From: Branchiostoma floridae
Lineage: Eukaryota > Chordata > Leptocardii > Amphioxiformes > Branchiostomatidae
Assembly: GCF_000003815.2 (NCBI RefSeq)
Contig: NC_049991.1
Location: forward strand, 4,458,195 to 4,522,194
DNA: 64,000 bases
Direction of reading: 5' to 3'
The notes under the pieces were generated by a model. That model was not told where the DNA came from. It did not search any database and saw nothing but the letters and a program-made list of their open reading frames with translations. This document shows positions 12,461 through 23,137 of this stretch, piece by piece. Within the stretch, counting starts at the first letter, position 1. Each line of letters starts with the position of its first letter. The position numbers were made by a program, and so were the translations under genes.

Positions 12461-13063
12461 TTAATCGTTAACTACACAATCATGTAATCTTCGACGGCTG
12501 TTTTTGAGATGTATGTGGCAAGAAATCTGGTTTTACCAGTGCTTGTGAAAAAATGTGCAATCTACTGTATGTAGAGGGAAGGCGACACAGCTGAAGAGCG
12601 GGTATAATGTTTCAAACTGTTTAAGAAAACAATGGAAAATGAAGGGGCCTCGAGATGACTTCATAATTGTGACAGTGAAGCAAGTTACAATGTGTGCACT
12701 TTTTATCTTAGTAGGTTGTGATGTTTTCCGTCCCCTAGTTGTAAAGATGAAGCTGACGCATCACGTACAAATGTTTATTACTGAATCCTTTAGGGAGTGT
12801 TCAACCCGCATTCGATAAAGTTTTTTCTGTTTCAAGTAGGGCACTTTATGTCACCTTGAGAGCTGTGGTTCTAGTTGCTGCTTTTTTTCTGGACCTGTTC
12901 AGTGTAAACTGGGGCACCACAGTTAGCGGTGCCGTTAAAGATTTTGCTTTTCTGGCCATTTGACTTTAAGCAACATGTAGCGGCCAAGGTCCCTTTGAAA
13001 TCTCTACATTTTGTCGATGTTCTTTTGTATGGGATTTCGTTTCATAACCATTCACATCACATG

Positions 13064-13345
13064 GAATCAAAACGTGAGACCATGACACGTGTACTGTTTT
13101 TTTTTATTGCTGGTCGCTTTAGAGGACGTAACTGTACAAACAGCCATATTGGTATTCCCATGGGAGGGGCTAGGGTTACTAGGATTCAATCTATGTGGTT
13201 GGACAGATTTATCACGTGATTTGTATACGGACACAGATATCTCCATTTTCTCCGTTCTTTCTTTCTTTCGTCGCCTTTTGCAAGACAAGACGTGTTTCTA
13301 GAATCAGCCTCTTCCTTAGTTCAACCACAGAGACATCCTACCTTG
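13064..13345 (+). promoter_or_regulatory. Array B module 1: promoter-like block with donor-like end
   Basis: It contains an E-box palindrome (acacgtgt), a GC-box-like gggaggggc, a second E-box tcacgtga, and then a pyrimidine-rich stretch. It ends accttg followed by gtaagt, an excellent splice donor. There is no ORF beyond background. I infer a TATA-less promoter plus untranslated first exon. Confidence 0.35.
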
Positions 13346-14860
13346 GTAAGTACTTGTTGCTTAAATGTTTTACCCTGTGTTTTAGAAAGGATTCTGTACA
13401 GTCTGATTTTTACATATTTGATATACCGGGTAATGTTGACAGAGGGACGCTTGTCTTTGTTTTAGATGTTGGTAGAACAAGAGGCTGCAGTCGTATGTGC
13501 CTGGTTTGCCATAGCCGTAACGGGGAGGGCAATACCAAAAAATAGTTGTAGTTGTGGGAGGGCCTAGGAAAAGTTCCAAGAAGCGTTAAAAGGCCAATGT
13601 GTCGCCGTTAGCAGGCAAACTGGATGTATTATGAGCTTTGTGGCCCTGTCGGTTTGTCCTAGGTCGGTAAAATGGCGGTGTTCGAGCCACAGTTAACACT
13701 GCATGGTTGAACATATGGTACTGGCATATTTCTTCTACGTTTGAAATGTTCTTTAACTAATTATGTCAAGTTGTGATCAGCTCAAGTTTCAGAGGTTGTT
13801 TTGGCTTTATTAAGATTTTTTCCCTTTTACGTACAGTGAAGCGACCTTGGGTCACGTTAAAATCTTTTTAGCGAGCTTGTCTCCTTCTTTCCACTAGTTT
13901 AGAGTGCAATATTTGTAGCCAGTTACCAATGCTTGTACAATGGTGATAGAATAGTTATCTTCTGATTGTTTTAAATGTTTTTTCTGGTCTTCTTGAAATG
14001 TTGTCTTTTTTAATGAATCACGAGACATGGGGTCACATGTGAATCTATGAATCTACTTTACTTATTCATGTAACTACTTGTTCTTCATGATCAGTTTTAT
14101 ATTTAGAGTCACTGTTGACCCTCACTACTTTATTGAAATCTCTCAACCCCGCCTTAAATCTCCCATTTTTGTTGTAAATCTGATATTGATAGGCACTACC
14201 AGTTCCTATGACCGTTCCTGTCACTTAGAGTAAAACGTGAGTCAACTACGCAATCATGTACTCTTCAACGTTTGTTGGCGAGGGCAAGGTGTAAAGAAAC
14301 CTCATTTAACCAGTACTTGTGAGAAAATGTGCAATCTACTATAGAGGGGCCGTTGTAGTTGAAGAGCGGGTAAACCTTTTTTCAGACCGTTTGAGAAAAC
14401 AATGGGAAATAAAGCGCCCCGAGATACATTTATAAATGTTAAGTATGTTGCTACTATTCTCTATCTATTTGAAGTGTGATGTTTAGCGTCACAAGTGACA
14501 AAGTTTTAAAGATGAACCTGACGTATTACGTGTAAACTACAAACGGTAGGTACTGATTCCGTCAGGGAGTGGTCAACCCACATCTTATGGTTGTTGTTTT
14601 GTTTTGCTTCTTGCTTTTTTTCTGCTTTAAGTAGGGCAAATTATGGCCTGAGCCATGGGTCAACTTAAAAGCTGTGACTCTAGTTGCTGCTTTTCTGGAC
14701 CTGTTCAGTGTAATGTGGGACACCAGAGTTGATATTATTAATTTCTGACCATTTGATAGTAAGCAAGATGTAGAGGCCCAGTCCCTTTGAAATCCGTATA
14801 TTTTGTCGATGTTTTTCTAGATTGATTTCGTTTCATAACCATTCTCATCACATGGAACAA

Positions 14861-15126
14861 AAACGTGAGACCATGACACGTGTACTGTTTTGCTATTGCT
14901 GGTCGCTTCTGAAGACATAACTGTCCAAACAGTCATCTTGGCATTCTCACGGGAGGGGCTAGGATTCGGGCTACGTGGTTGGTCAGATCCATCACGTGAT
15001 AGGACGAAGGCCAGAGATAGCTTAATTTTTTTTCCATTCTTCATTTTATTCTCGACTTACGTAAGACAAGACAAGTTTCTAGAAGCACCTTCTTATCTAG
15101 TTCACTGACAGAGACATCCCTCCTCG
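14861..15126 (+). promoter_or_regulatory. Array B module 2
   Basis: Same order of elements as module 1: acacgtgt, gggaggggc, atcacgtgat, 'agacaag', then ctcctcg followed by gtatgt. The donor-like end is intact. Confidence 0.35.
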
Positions 15127-16857
15127 GTATGTACCAGCTAGTTGCTTAAAAGTGTAGTGTCATGTTCTGTTCAGTTTGGTCTTTGGTATAGCTGATTTAG
15201 AGTCTGTTATGTTAAGAGACGGACTCGTGTATTTGTTTTGGCAGTTGGGAGACCAATTCGCTACAGTAGTACCTGTTTTAATGTTGTCGTAACGAGGAGG
15301 GAAATGCCGAACGTTCAGAGGTCATCTGTCGGTATTTGTGGCAAAATAGAGCCACAGTTAGCACTGCTTGTAAAGATGGTGTTTGCGTATTTTTTTTTTT
15401 ACATTTGAAATGTTCCGTTAGACTGATTCCGGCAATTGTCAGCCAACGTTCCATAATAAAAAAAATTGATGTTTTCTGGCCTTCTTGAGATTATCCCGTT
15501 TTACGTTCAGCATGTGGGGTCCGATTTCACATTGAAATCTGTAAGTGTAGCTAGATTGTCTTAATCGTTTGGGACAATTCAGCGTGGTGCTCGAAGCCAC
15601 AGATAACAGTTGTTGTCATGTGGTTATGAGGTAGATTTTTTCTCTTTTTATGTTTGTGACTGATTTTGTTAGGACCATGCCAGTACGCATATCATACGTT
15701 TTTTCCTTCCCTTCTTGAGCTGTTTTTCTTTTCAGGTTAGTCACATGTTCAGGTATAGGGGCACCTAGAAATCTATACTAACTACCTGTTCTTTATTTTT
15801 CGTTTAATGTTTGACGTTTGGAGCCACTGTTACTTGGTTGAAATCCTTTAGTTAGCAACAATCATTCGCAGGCATTTGTGTTTGTTGTTCCTGTTTTACT
15901 TTATCAGGTCATAGTGTTTTTAAAAAATTCCTATTAAATAGCGCAAAACGTGAGTCAACTACACAAGCATGTACTCTTCGAAGGTTGTTGCTGAGGAAAA
16001 GGTAGAAGAAAACCTCGTTGTACCAGTACTTTTGAAAACATGTGCAGTTTATTGTGCGGGGGCAGCGGTGTAGTTGATGAGCAGGTATAACGTTTCAGAC
16101 TGTTAATGAAAACAAATTGGGGGAATGAAGCGACCCGGGATACACAAATAACTGTGAGGCGAGTTGATGCTCTTATGTATCTAGCCAGTGTCTCTGTTGA
16201 TATAGCTGTAGAAATGAAATTGACGCATTAAGTACAAATCAGAAACCTTGGTTACTGATTCAGTCAGGAACTGGTCAATCCACATTTCATAGTTATTTTG
16301 GCCTTCTTCTTTTTTCGTATGTTTAAGTAGAACAATGGTAAATGTCCGGGGTCACCTTCAAAACTGCGCTACTTTTCCGGACTTGTTCAGTGTAACATGG
16401 GTGCCACAAATAACACAGTTGTGAAGATGAAGATGACACATTGCGCACAAATTCTAGATGTTGGTTAAACGGTTACTGATTCCAACTGGGAGTGGTCAAC
16501 AGGCTTTTCAGTTTGTTTTCGCCTTGTTGTTGTTTTTTTAACTAATAGAGCATGCAAAGGCCTAGGGTTACAATAAAAGCTGTAGTTCTTTTTGGTTAGT
16601 AACTTTTCTGGACCTGTTTAAGGTATAATCTGGGGCACCACTGTTAACAATAGTGGTGGAGATAGTGCTTCCAAGTTGGAAACATCTTTACCGACTCTCT
16701 CGAGTCCTGACCAGCCTTTATTTTACTTTTTTCTGGCCATTTTGACATAAAGCTTCATGTAAAAGACACGGAATCCAATCAAAATATTAAATATAGTTGC
16801 GGTTCTTCTGGATTTGATTTAGTTCTGTTGTTCACATTCCGCATTAAATGAAATAAA

Positions 16858-17111
16858 AACGTGAGACTATGACACGTGTACTGTTCGGCACTTGCTGGTG
16901 GCTTCCATTGCAGGACTATCCAAACAGCAATCTTGGTATTCCCACGAGAGGGGCTAGGGTTCAAGCTTCGTGGTTGGTCAGATCTATCACGTGATAGGAT
17001 TAGGACTTAGAATGCCTCATTTTCTTCATTTGATTCTCGACTTACTCAAGACGAGACGTGTTTCTAGAAGCAACCTCCTATCTAGTTCACCGACAGAGAC
17101 ATCCCTCCTCG
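16858..17111 (+). promoter_or_regulatory. Array B module 3
   Basis: Same layout. It has acacgtgt, gagaggggc, atcacgtgat and an agacgtg motif, and ends ctcctcg followed by gtatgt. Confidence 0.35.
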
Positions 17112-18611
17112 GTATGTACTAGTTGCTTAAAAGTATTGTAACATGTTCTGTTCAGTTTGATTTTTTGACATAGATTATTTAAATCTACTGATGTCGAGAG
17201 ACGGCCTCGTCTATTTTTGTTTTGGAATTGGGAGATCGAACGAGTTGATTCAAGCGCTCCTGTTTTAATGTTGTCGTAACGGGGAGGGAAATGCCGATAA
17301 AAGAAACCTGTGAAAGCGTTGAGGAAAGTAGTTGAAGAGGTACTACCAGGAAATAAAAACGATTAAGGCTTAGTTAAAATGGCATTGGGGCGCCCGTAGC
17401 AGTACACTGGAGATGTTGTGAACTTTGTGGAACGTACAGAGAGGTCCTCGGTCGGTATTTGTTGCAAAATGGTGGCGATACAGCCACAGTTAACACTGCT
17501 TGTAAAGATGTTGCTTGCATATATAGGATTTCTACATTTGAAATGTTCCTTGCTGATTCCGACAATTAGGGTCAGCCAACGTTCCATATGTTTCCTGGTC
17601 CTCTTGAGATTATCCCATTTTCACGTACAGCACAAGGTTCTGATGGCATCTTGAAATCTGTGTACCAAGCGTGCCCTCTTTGGGGCCAATTTAGAGTGCT
17701 CGTAGTACTTTTAGTACTTCTTACAATGGTTGTAAAAAGCTGATGGGTTCGATTCTTTCCCTTATTTATGTTCGTTACTGATTTTCGTAGGACTTCGAAA
17801 GTACACGCTCCACTATCTTCTTTAGCTGTTTTTTTATAAGTCACATCTTTTTGTCCTGTTTGCCAGTTCAGAATCTGATGCTTTGAGTCCCTATTATTTG
17901 TTTGAAATCCTATATTCATAAGTCACTGTTGTAAATCAGTGCTGGTTTTTCGTGTTTGACTGTATTATGTCATAGTTTTTCATCAACGCTCCCATCACAT
18001 AGAGTAAATCGTAAGTCAAAATACACGGTCATATGTACTATTTGAAGGTTGTTGGTGAGACAATGTGGAAAGAAACCTCGTTTTACCAGCACTTGTGAGA
18101 AATGTGCACGATCTACTGTAGAGGAGTGGCGATATAATTGAAGAGCGGTAATAACATTTCAGACCCTTTATGAAAACAATGGGATAACGCGTGCCGGAAT
18201 ACATTGAACTGTGAAGCAAGCTGCTTCTCTTCTGTAACTAGTCAGAGCGTGATGCTTTTGGTTAAAGCTATTAAAAAAGCAAAGTATTCAACATGAAGCT
18301 GACGCATTATGTACAAACTCAAAACGTTGATTACTGATTCCTTTAGCGGTTGTCATCCCGCATTTGATAAAGTTGTTGTTTTTTTGTTTTGCCTTCTTGT
18401 TTTTTGTTTAAGTACGGCAAATTATGTCCCGGATCACCTTAAAAGCAGTGACTCTAGTTGCTGCTTTTTCCGACCTGTTCAGTGTAATGTGGAACACCTG
18501 AGTTAATATTATTAAGATTTTGGTTTTCTGACCTTTTGTCCCTTTGAAATCTGTATACTTGTCGATGTTCTTCGGGATTGATTTCTTTTCATAACCAGTT
18601 CCATCACATGG

Positions 18612-18868
18612 ACTAAAACGTGAGACCCTGATATGTGTACAGTCCGGCTCTTGCTGGCAGCTTCCATGGACAGAACAGCCATCTTGGTATCCCACGGGAG
18701 GGGCTAGGATTCTAGCTACGTGGTTGGTCAGATCTATCACGTGATAAGAAGAAGGACTAAAAAAGCTTTATTTTCTCCATTCTTTATTTAAATCTCAACT
18801 TACTCAAGACAAGACGTGTTTCTAGAAGCACCCTGTTATCTTGTTCACCAACAGAGACATCCCTCCTA
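18612..18868 (+). promoter_or_regulatory. Array B module 4
   Basis: Same layout, but the first E-box is altered (atatgtgt). The GC-box-like gggaggggc and atcacgtgat are kept. The end reads ctccta followed by gtatgt, with loss of one G before the donor. Confidence 0.3.
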
Positions 18869-20499
18869 GTATGTACCGGTTGCTTAAAAACATTGTGTCA
18901 TGTTCTGTTCAGTTTGATTTTTTTTGGCAAAGCAGATTTAGCTGGTGATGTTAAGAGACGGCCTCGTGTATTTGTTTTGGATATTGTGAGAACAAGTTGC
19001 TAGAATCGTACCTGTTTTAATATTGTCGTAACGAGGAGATTGAGCCGAAAAAGAAAGCTGTGGGAGGGTTGAGGGTACTAGTTGAAGAAGTAATATGTAA
19101 GCAAGTGTTGCGTCATGATCTGTTTAGTTTGATTTTTTTTACATAACCGATTTAGTTCTATATCTAGTGATGTCAAGTAACGGTCTCGTGTATTTTTGTT
19201 TTTGAAGTTGGGAGAATAAGTTGCAATAATTAAGCAAAACGTTTAAGACTTAGTTCAAAATGGCATTGGGGCGCCCGTAACAGTACACTGAAGGTGTTGT
19301 GAACTTTGTGGAACGTATAGAGACGTTTTCTCTCGTTATTCGCAGTAAAATGGCGCCATTAGAGCCACAGTTAACACTGCTTGTGAAGAAAGTGCTTGCA
19401 TAGGTTTTCTACATTTGAAACGTTCCTTACTAATTCCGACATTTAGGGTCAGCAAACGTTCCATCTGTTTTCTGACTATCCTGAAATTATCCCCTAAAGT
19501 TTAGTACAACATGATGGGCCCGATGTCGCCTTGAAATCAGTGTAGCTAGATTGCCTTCATCTTTTGAGTGTAGTGCTTATAGCCACAGATAACAATTGTT
19601 CTAATGTAGTGATGAGGTAGATTTCTTTCTATTTCTATCTGTCCTTTTCTGAGTTACTTAGGACGTGGTCAGTACACATTTCATACGTTTTTTCCTGACC
19701 TTCTTGAGCTGTTTTTCCTTCATGTACAGCCATGGGGTCATCTTGAAATGTTTTTCTTTATTTTTCGTGTAGAGTCTGACGTTTGGAGCCACTGTTATTT
19801 GCCAAAAATCTCAAATGTATAAATCTTCTCGTTAATTTCTGTTTGTTGTCCCTGTTCAACTTTATCAGGTCATAGTGTTTCATAATGATGATTATCAAAT
19901 AGATCAAAAGGTGAGCAACTACGCAATGATGTACTCTTCGACTGTTGTTGGTGGAAAGAAATCTTTTTTTACCAGTGCTTCTGATGAAATGTGCAATCTA
20001 CTGTAGAGGCTAGGGCCGCGTTATAGTTGAAGAGCGAGTATAACGTTTAAGACCATTTAAGAAAACAATGGGGAATGAAGCGGCCGGGACACACAAATAA
20101 CTGTGAAGCGTGTTGCTGCTCTTCTGTAACTAGCAGGAGTGTCATGTTTAGTGTCACTATTGACATAGTTGCAAAGATGAAGCTGACGCATTACGTGCAA
20201 ATTCTCAACGTTGGTAACTGATTCCCTCAGGGAGTTGTGAACACGCAGTTCATGTGTTTGTTTGTTTTTGCTTTCTTGTTTTGTTTTCCTGTATATATAT
20301 GTAGGGCGCATGTTGGTCCTTGTCACCTTGAAAATTGCCGCTCTAGTTGGTGCTTTTTTAGACCTGTTTAGTGCAATGTGGGGTACCAGAGATAACAATG
20401 GCGATAAAGATGGTGCTTTTTTGTAGCCATTTGAATAAGGTATATTTTGTCGATGTTCTTCTGGATTGATTTTGTTTCATAACCATTCCCATCACGTGG

Positions 20500-20762
20500 A
20501 ACACAAACGTGAGGCCATGACGCGAGTACTGCTTTGCTCCTGCTGGTCGCTTTAGAGGACAGAACTGTCCAAACAGCCATCTTGGCATTCCCAGGGGAGG
20601 GGCTAGGATTCGGGCTACGTGGTTGGTCAGACCCATCACGTGATAGGAAGAAGGCCAGAGATGGCTTAATTTTGTTTCATTTTATTCTCGACTTACACGA
20701 GACAAAACGTGTTTCTAGAAGCACCCTCCTATCTAGTTCACTGACAGAGACATCCCTTCTTG
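20500..20762 (+). promoter_or_regulatory. Array B module 5 (GC donor)
   Basis: Same layout with a weakened first E-box (gacgcgag). GC-box-like text (ggggaggggc) and atcacgtgat are present. The end reads cttg followed by gcatgt, so the GT is replaced by GC. Confidence 0.3.
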
Positions 20763-21307
20763 GCATGTACCAGTTGCTTAAAATGTTGCATTATATTCTG
20801 TTCAGTTTGATATCTTTTATATAGCTGTTTTAAACTTAGTGATGTTAAGGGATGGAGTCATTATTTGTTTTAAAAATTAGGAAAACAAGTCGCTACAATC
20901 GTACCTGTTTTCATGTTGTCATAACGAGGAGGAAAATGACAAAAAAATAATGCTCGGCAGAAGGGTTGGGGGTACTAGTTGAAGAGGTACTATGTAAGCA
21001 AAACGTTTACGTCTTAGTTAAAGGGGGCATAGGGGCGCCTGTAGCAGTAAACTAGAGGTGAAATGAACTTTGGGGAACTTATAAAGAGGTACTCTTTTGG
21101 TATTAGCGGTAAAATGGCGGTATTAGAGCCACAGTTAACAGTGCTTGTAAAGATGGTTCTGGCGTAGGTTTTCTACATTTGAAACGTTCCTTACTGATTC
21201 CGACATTAAGGATCAGCCAACGTTCCATATGTTTTTTGGCCTTCTTGAGATTATCCCTTTATAAACGTACAACATGAAGGTCTGATGACACCTTGAAATC
21301 TGTGTAG

Positions 21308-21573
21308 AATAAAAACGTGAGACTACGACACGTGTACTATTCGGTACTTGTTGGTAGCTTCCATGAACAGAACTATCCAAACAACCATCTAGGTATTCCC
21401 ACGGGAGGGGCTAGGATCCAGGCTACGTGGTTGGTCATATTTATTACCTGATAGGCAGAAGGACTAGGAGATAGCTTCATTTTCTTCATTCTGCATTTGA
21501 TTCTCGACTTACTCAAGACGTGTTTGTAGAAGCACCCTCTTATGTAGTTCACCTACAGAGACATCCCTCCTCG
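21308..21573 (+). promoter_or_regulatory. Array B module 6
   Basis: Layout kept with acacgtgt and gggaggggc. The second E-box is degenerate (attacctgat). It ends ctcctcg followed by gtatgt. Confidence 0.3.
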
Positions 21574-22179
21574 GTATGTACCAATTGCTTAAAATGGTTG
21601 TCTTATGTTCTGTTCATTTTATTTTTTTGGCATAGCTTACTTAGCGCGTGATGTTGAGATACGGCCTCATGTATTTGTTTTGGAAGGTGGGGGAACAAGT
21701 CACTACAATCGTACCTGTTTTAAGGTTTGTCGTATCGGGTAGGGAAATGCCGAACAAAAGACATTGTGAGAGTGTAGAGGATAGTTGAATAGGTAGCTAA
21801 ACGTTTTAGACTTTGGACATCGAGGCGCAGTGTTGTCATGTTCAGTTGCTTTATCTCAAAACGGTGGTCACTGATTCAGTCGTTGAGTGGTCAAACCATT
21901 ATTTTGGCCTTATTGTTTTTTCCTCCGATTAAGTAGGACACGTAAAGGCTCAGGGTTACCATGAAAGCTGTGGCTCTACTTTTTGCTTTTCTAGACCTAT
22001 TTAGGGTGTTATGTGAGGCGCCACTGTGAACAATGTTGGTAAAGATAGATAGGTGTTCCTTGAGTCAATTTTTCTGGCCATTTTGAGATTACGCAACATG
22101 CACAGGCACGGGGTTCACATGATATTTACATATTTAGCTTCTGTTCTTCTAGATAAATTCGTTTCATAACCCATCACAT

Positions 22180-22443
22180 GGATAAAAACGTGAGACAGTG
22201 ACACGTGTTCTATTCGGCTTATTGTCGCTTCCAATGACAGAACTGTCTAAACAGCCATCTTGGTATTCCCACGGGAGGGGCTAGGGGGGCTACGTGGTGG
22301 TTAAGATTTATCACATGATAAGAAAACGGGCAGAAATAGCTTCATTTACTTCATATTTCATTTGATTATCGACTTACTCAAGACAAGACGTGTTTCTAGA
22401 AGCACCCTGTTACCTAGTTCACTGACAGAAACATCCCTTCTCG
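22180..22443 (+). promoter_or_regulatory. Array B module 7, nearest to the sushi gene
   Basis: It has acacgtgt and gggaggggc, and a degenerate second E-box (atcacatgat). It ends cttctcg followed by gtatgt. It lies 0.7 kb upstream of the ATG exon of the sushi-domain gene, on the same strand. Confidence 0.35.
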
Positions 22444-22459
22444 GTATGTACCAGGCCAG

Positions 22460-23132
22460 TTGCTTAAAGTGTGGTGTCATGTTCTGGTCCTTTTGGTTTT
22501 TTGGCAAAGCTGATTTTGCATGTGATGTCAAGAGACGGATTCGTGTATATGTCGATCAAATCTTACCTGCTATATCTAAAGTTTGTTGAAACGGGTAGGA
22601 AAATGCAAAAAAAAAGACGCTGTGAGAGTGTATAGGATAGCTGAAAGCTGTGGTTCTAGTTTCTGCTTCTCTAGGCCGAACACTGCTTTTGATTAAAAGT
22701 TAACGTAAGAAAGCAAAATTATACAAGTGTTAGAATAGAACAAATGAATATGGAATATAATGAAAAGAAAGATTGTCACCACACAGCGAAACTTGATACG
22801 GTACGACGGCTCTCTGCTCTGCGTTACTAATTTAAATAGAAAAGAGTCTGACAAGCTTTTTGGCCATCCCCTTGTCAACATCCCCCAGCAAGGTCCATAT
22901 CGGGGCCATGCATTTATGTTCAGTGGGACAAGAAAAACACCTGAGTAGAAAAAAATGCAGCAATTCGGCTTTGCAAAATCTAAAATCTCTCGTTTCCACA
23001 AATGATTCTACAAACAAAACTAATGAGATTTCTCTTTTTGCAAGTCTCATCGCCTCCCCAGAAAGCTTGTGCACTTCTCCACGACAAAATCTTCAGGAAC
23101 GTCTACAGCATCACCAACATCGCAACGTCATC
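22460..23132 (+). promoter_or_regulatory. 5' region of the sushi-domain gene
   Basis: Non-repeated AT-rich sequence between array B and the start codon. A plausible acceptor lies at about 23,031-23,044 (ttctctttttgcaag), which would let upstream donors of array B join an untranslated stretch leading to the ATG. No clear TATA box or other gene is seen. Confidence 0.3.
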
Positions 23133-23137
23133 ATGAA
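23133..23137 (+). CDS. Sushi gene exon 1 coding part (ATG AA)
   Basis: ATGAA followed by the donor gtaaga. The two bases of codon 2 are completed by A at the start of exon 2, giving lysine. It is chosen as the start because exon 2 has no in-frame ATG before the hydrophobic signal segment. Confidence 0.65.

Larger units (their letters stand above)
12360..22460 (+). repeat. Tandem array B: five full ~1.7-2.1-kb units and two short ones
   Basis: Two landmarks recur in order: a leading block (tcaactacacaatcatgta... near 12465, 14236, 15956, 18013, 19915) and a promoter-like block ending near 13345, 15126, 17111, 18868, 20762, 21573 and 22443. The first five units have both; the last two keep only the promoter-like block, spaced about 0.8-0.9 kb. 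Other shared internal text includes 'gagccacagttaacactgcttgtaaagatg'. No convincing protein-coding frame is shared between units. See the seven separate module entries. Confidence 0.85.

Noticed and set aside
14817-15108. ORFs recurring in array B units (such as MLLLVASEDITVQT... near 14,890 and 20,534)
   Set aside because: They look conserved only because the DNA is tandemly repeated. Length and frame differ between units, and stops and indels are tolerated. A promoter-like, non-coding reading fits better.
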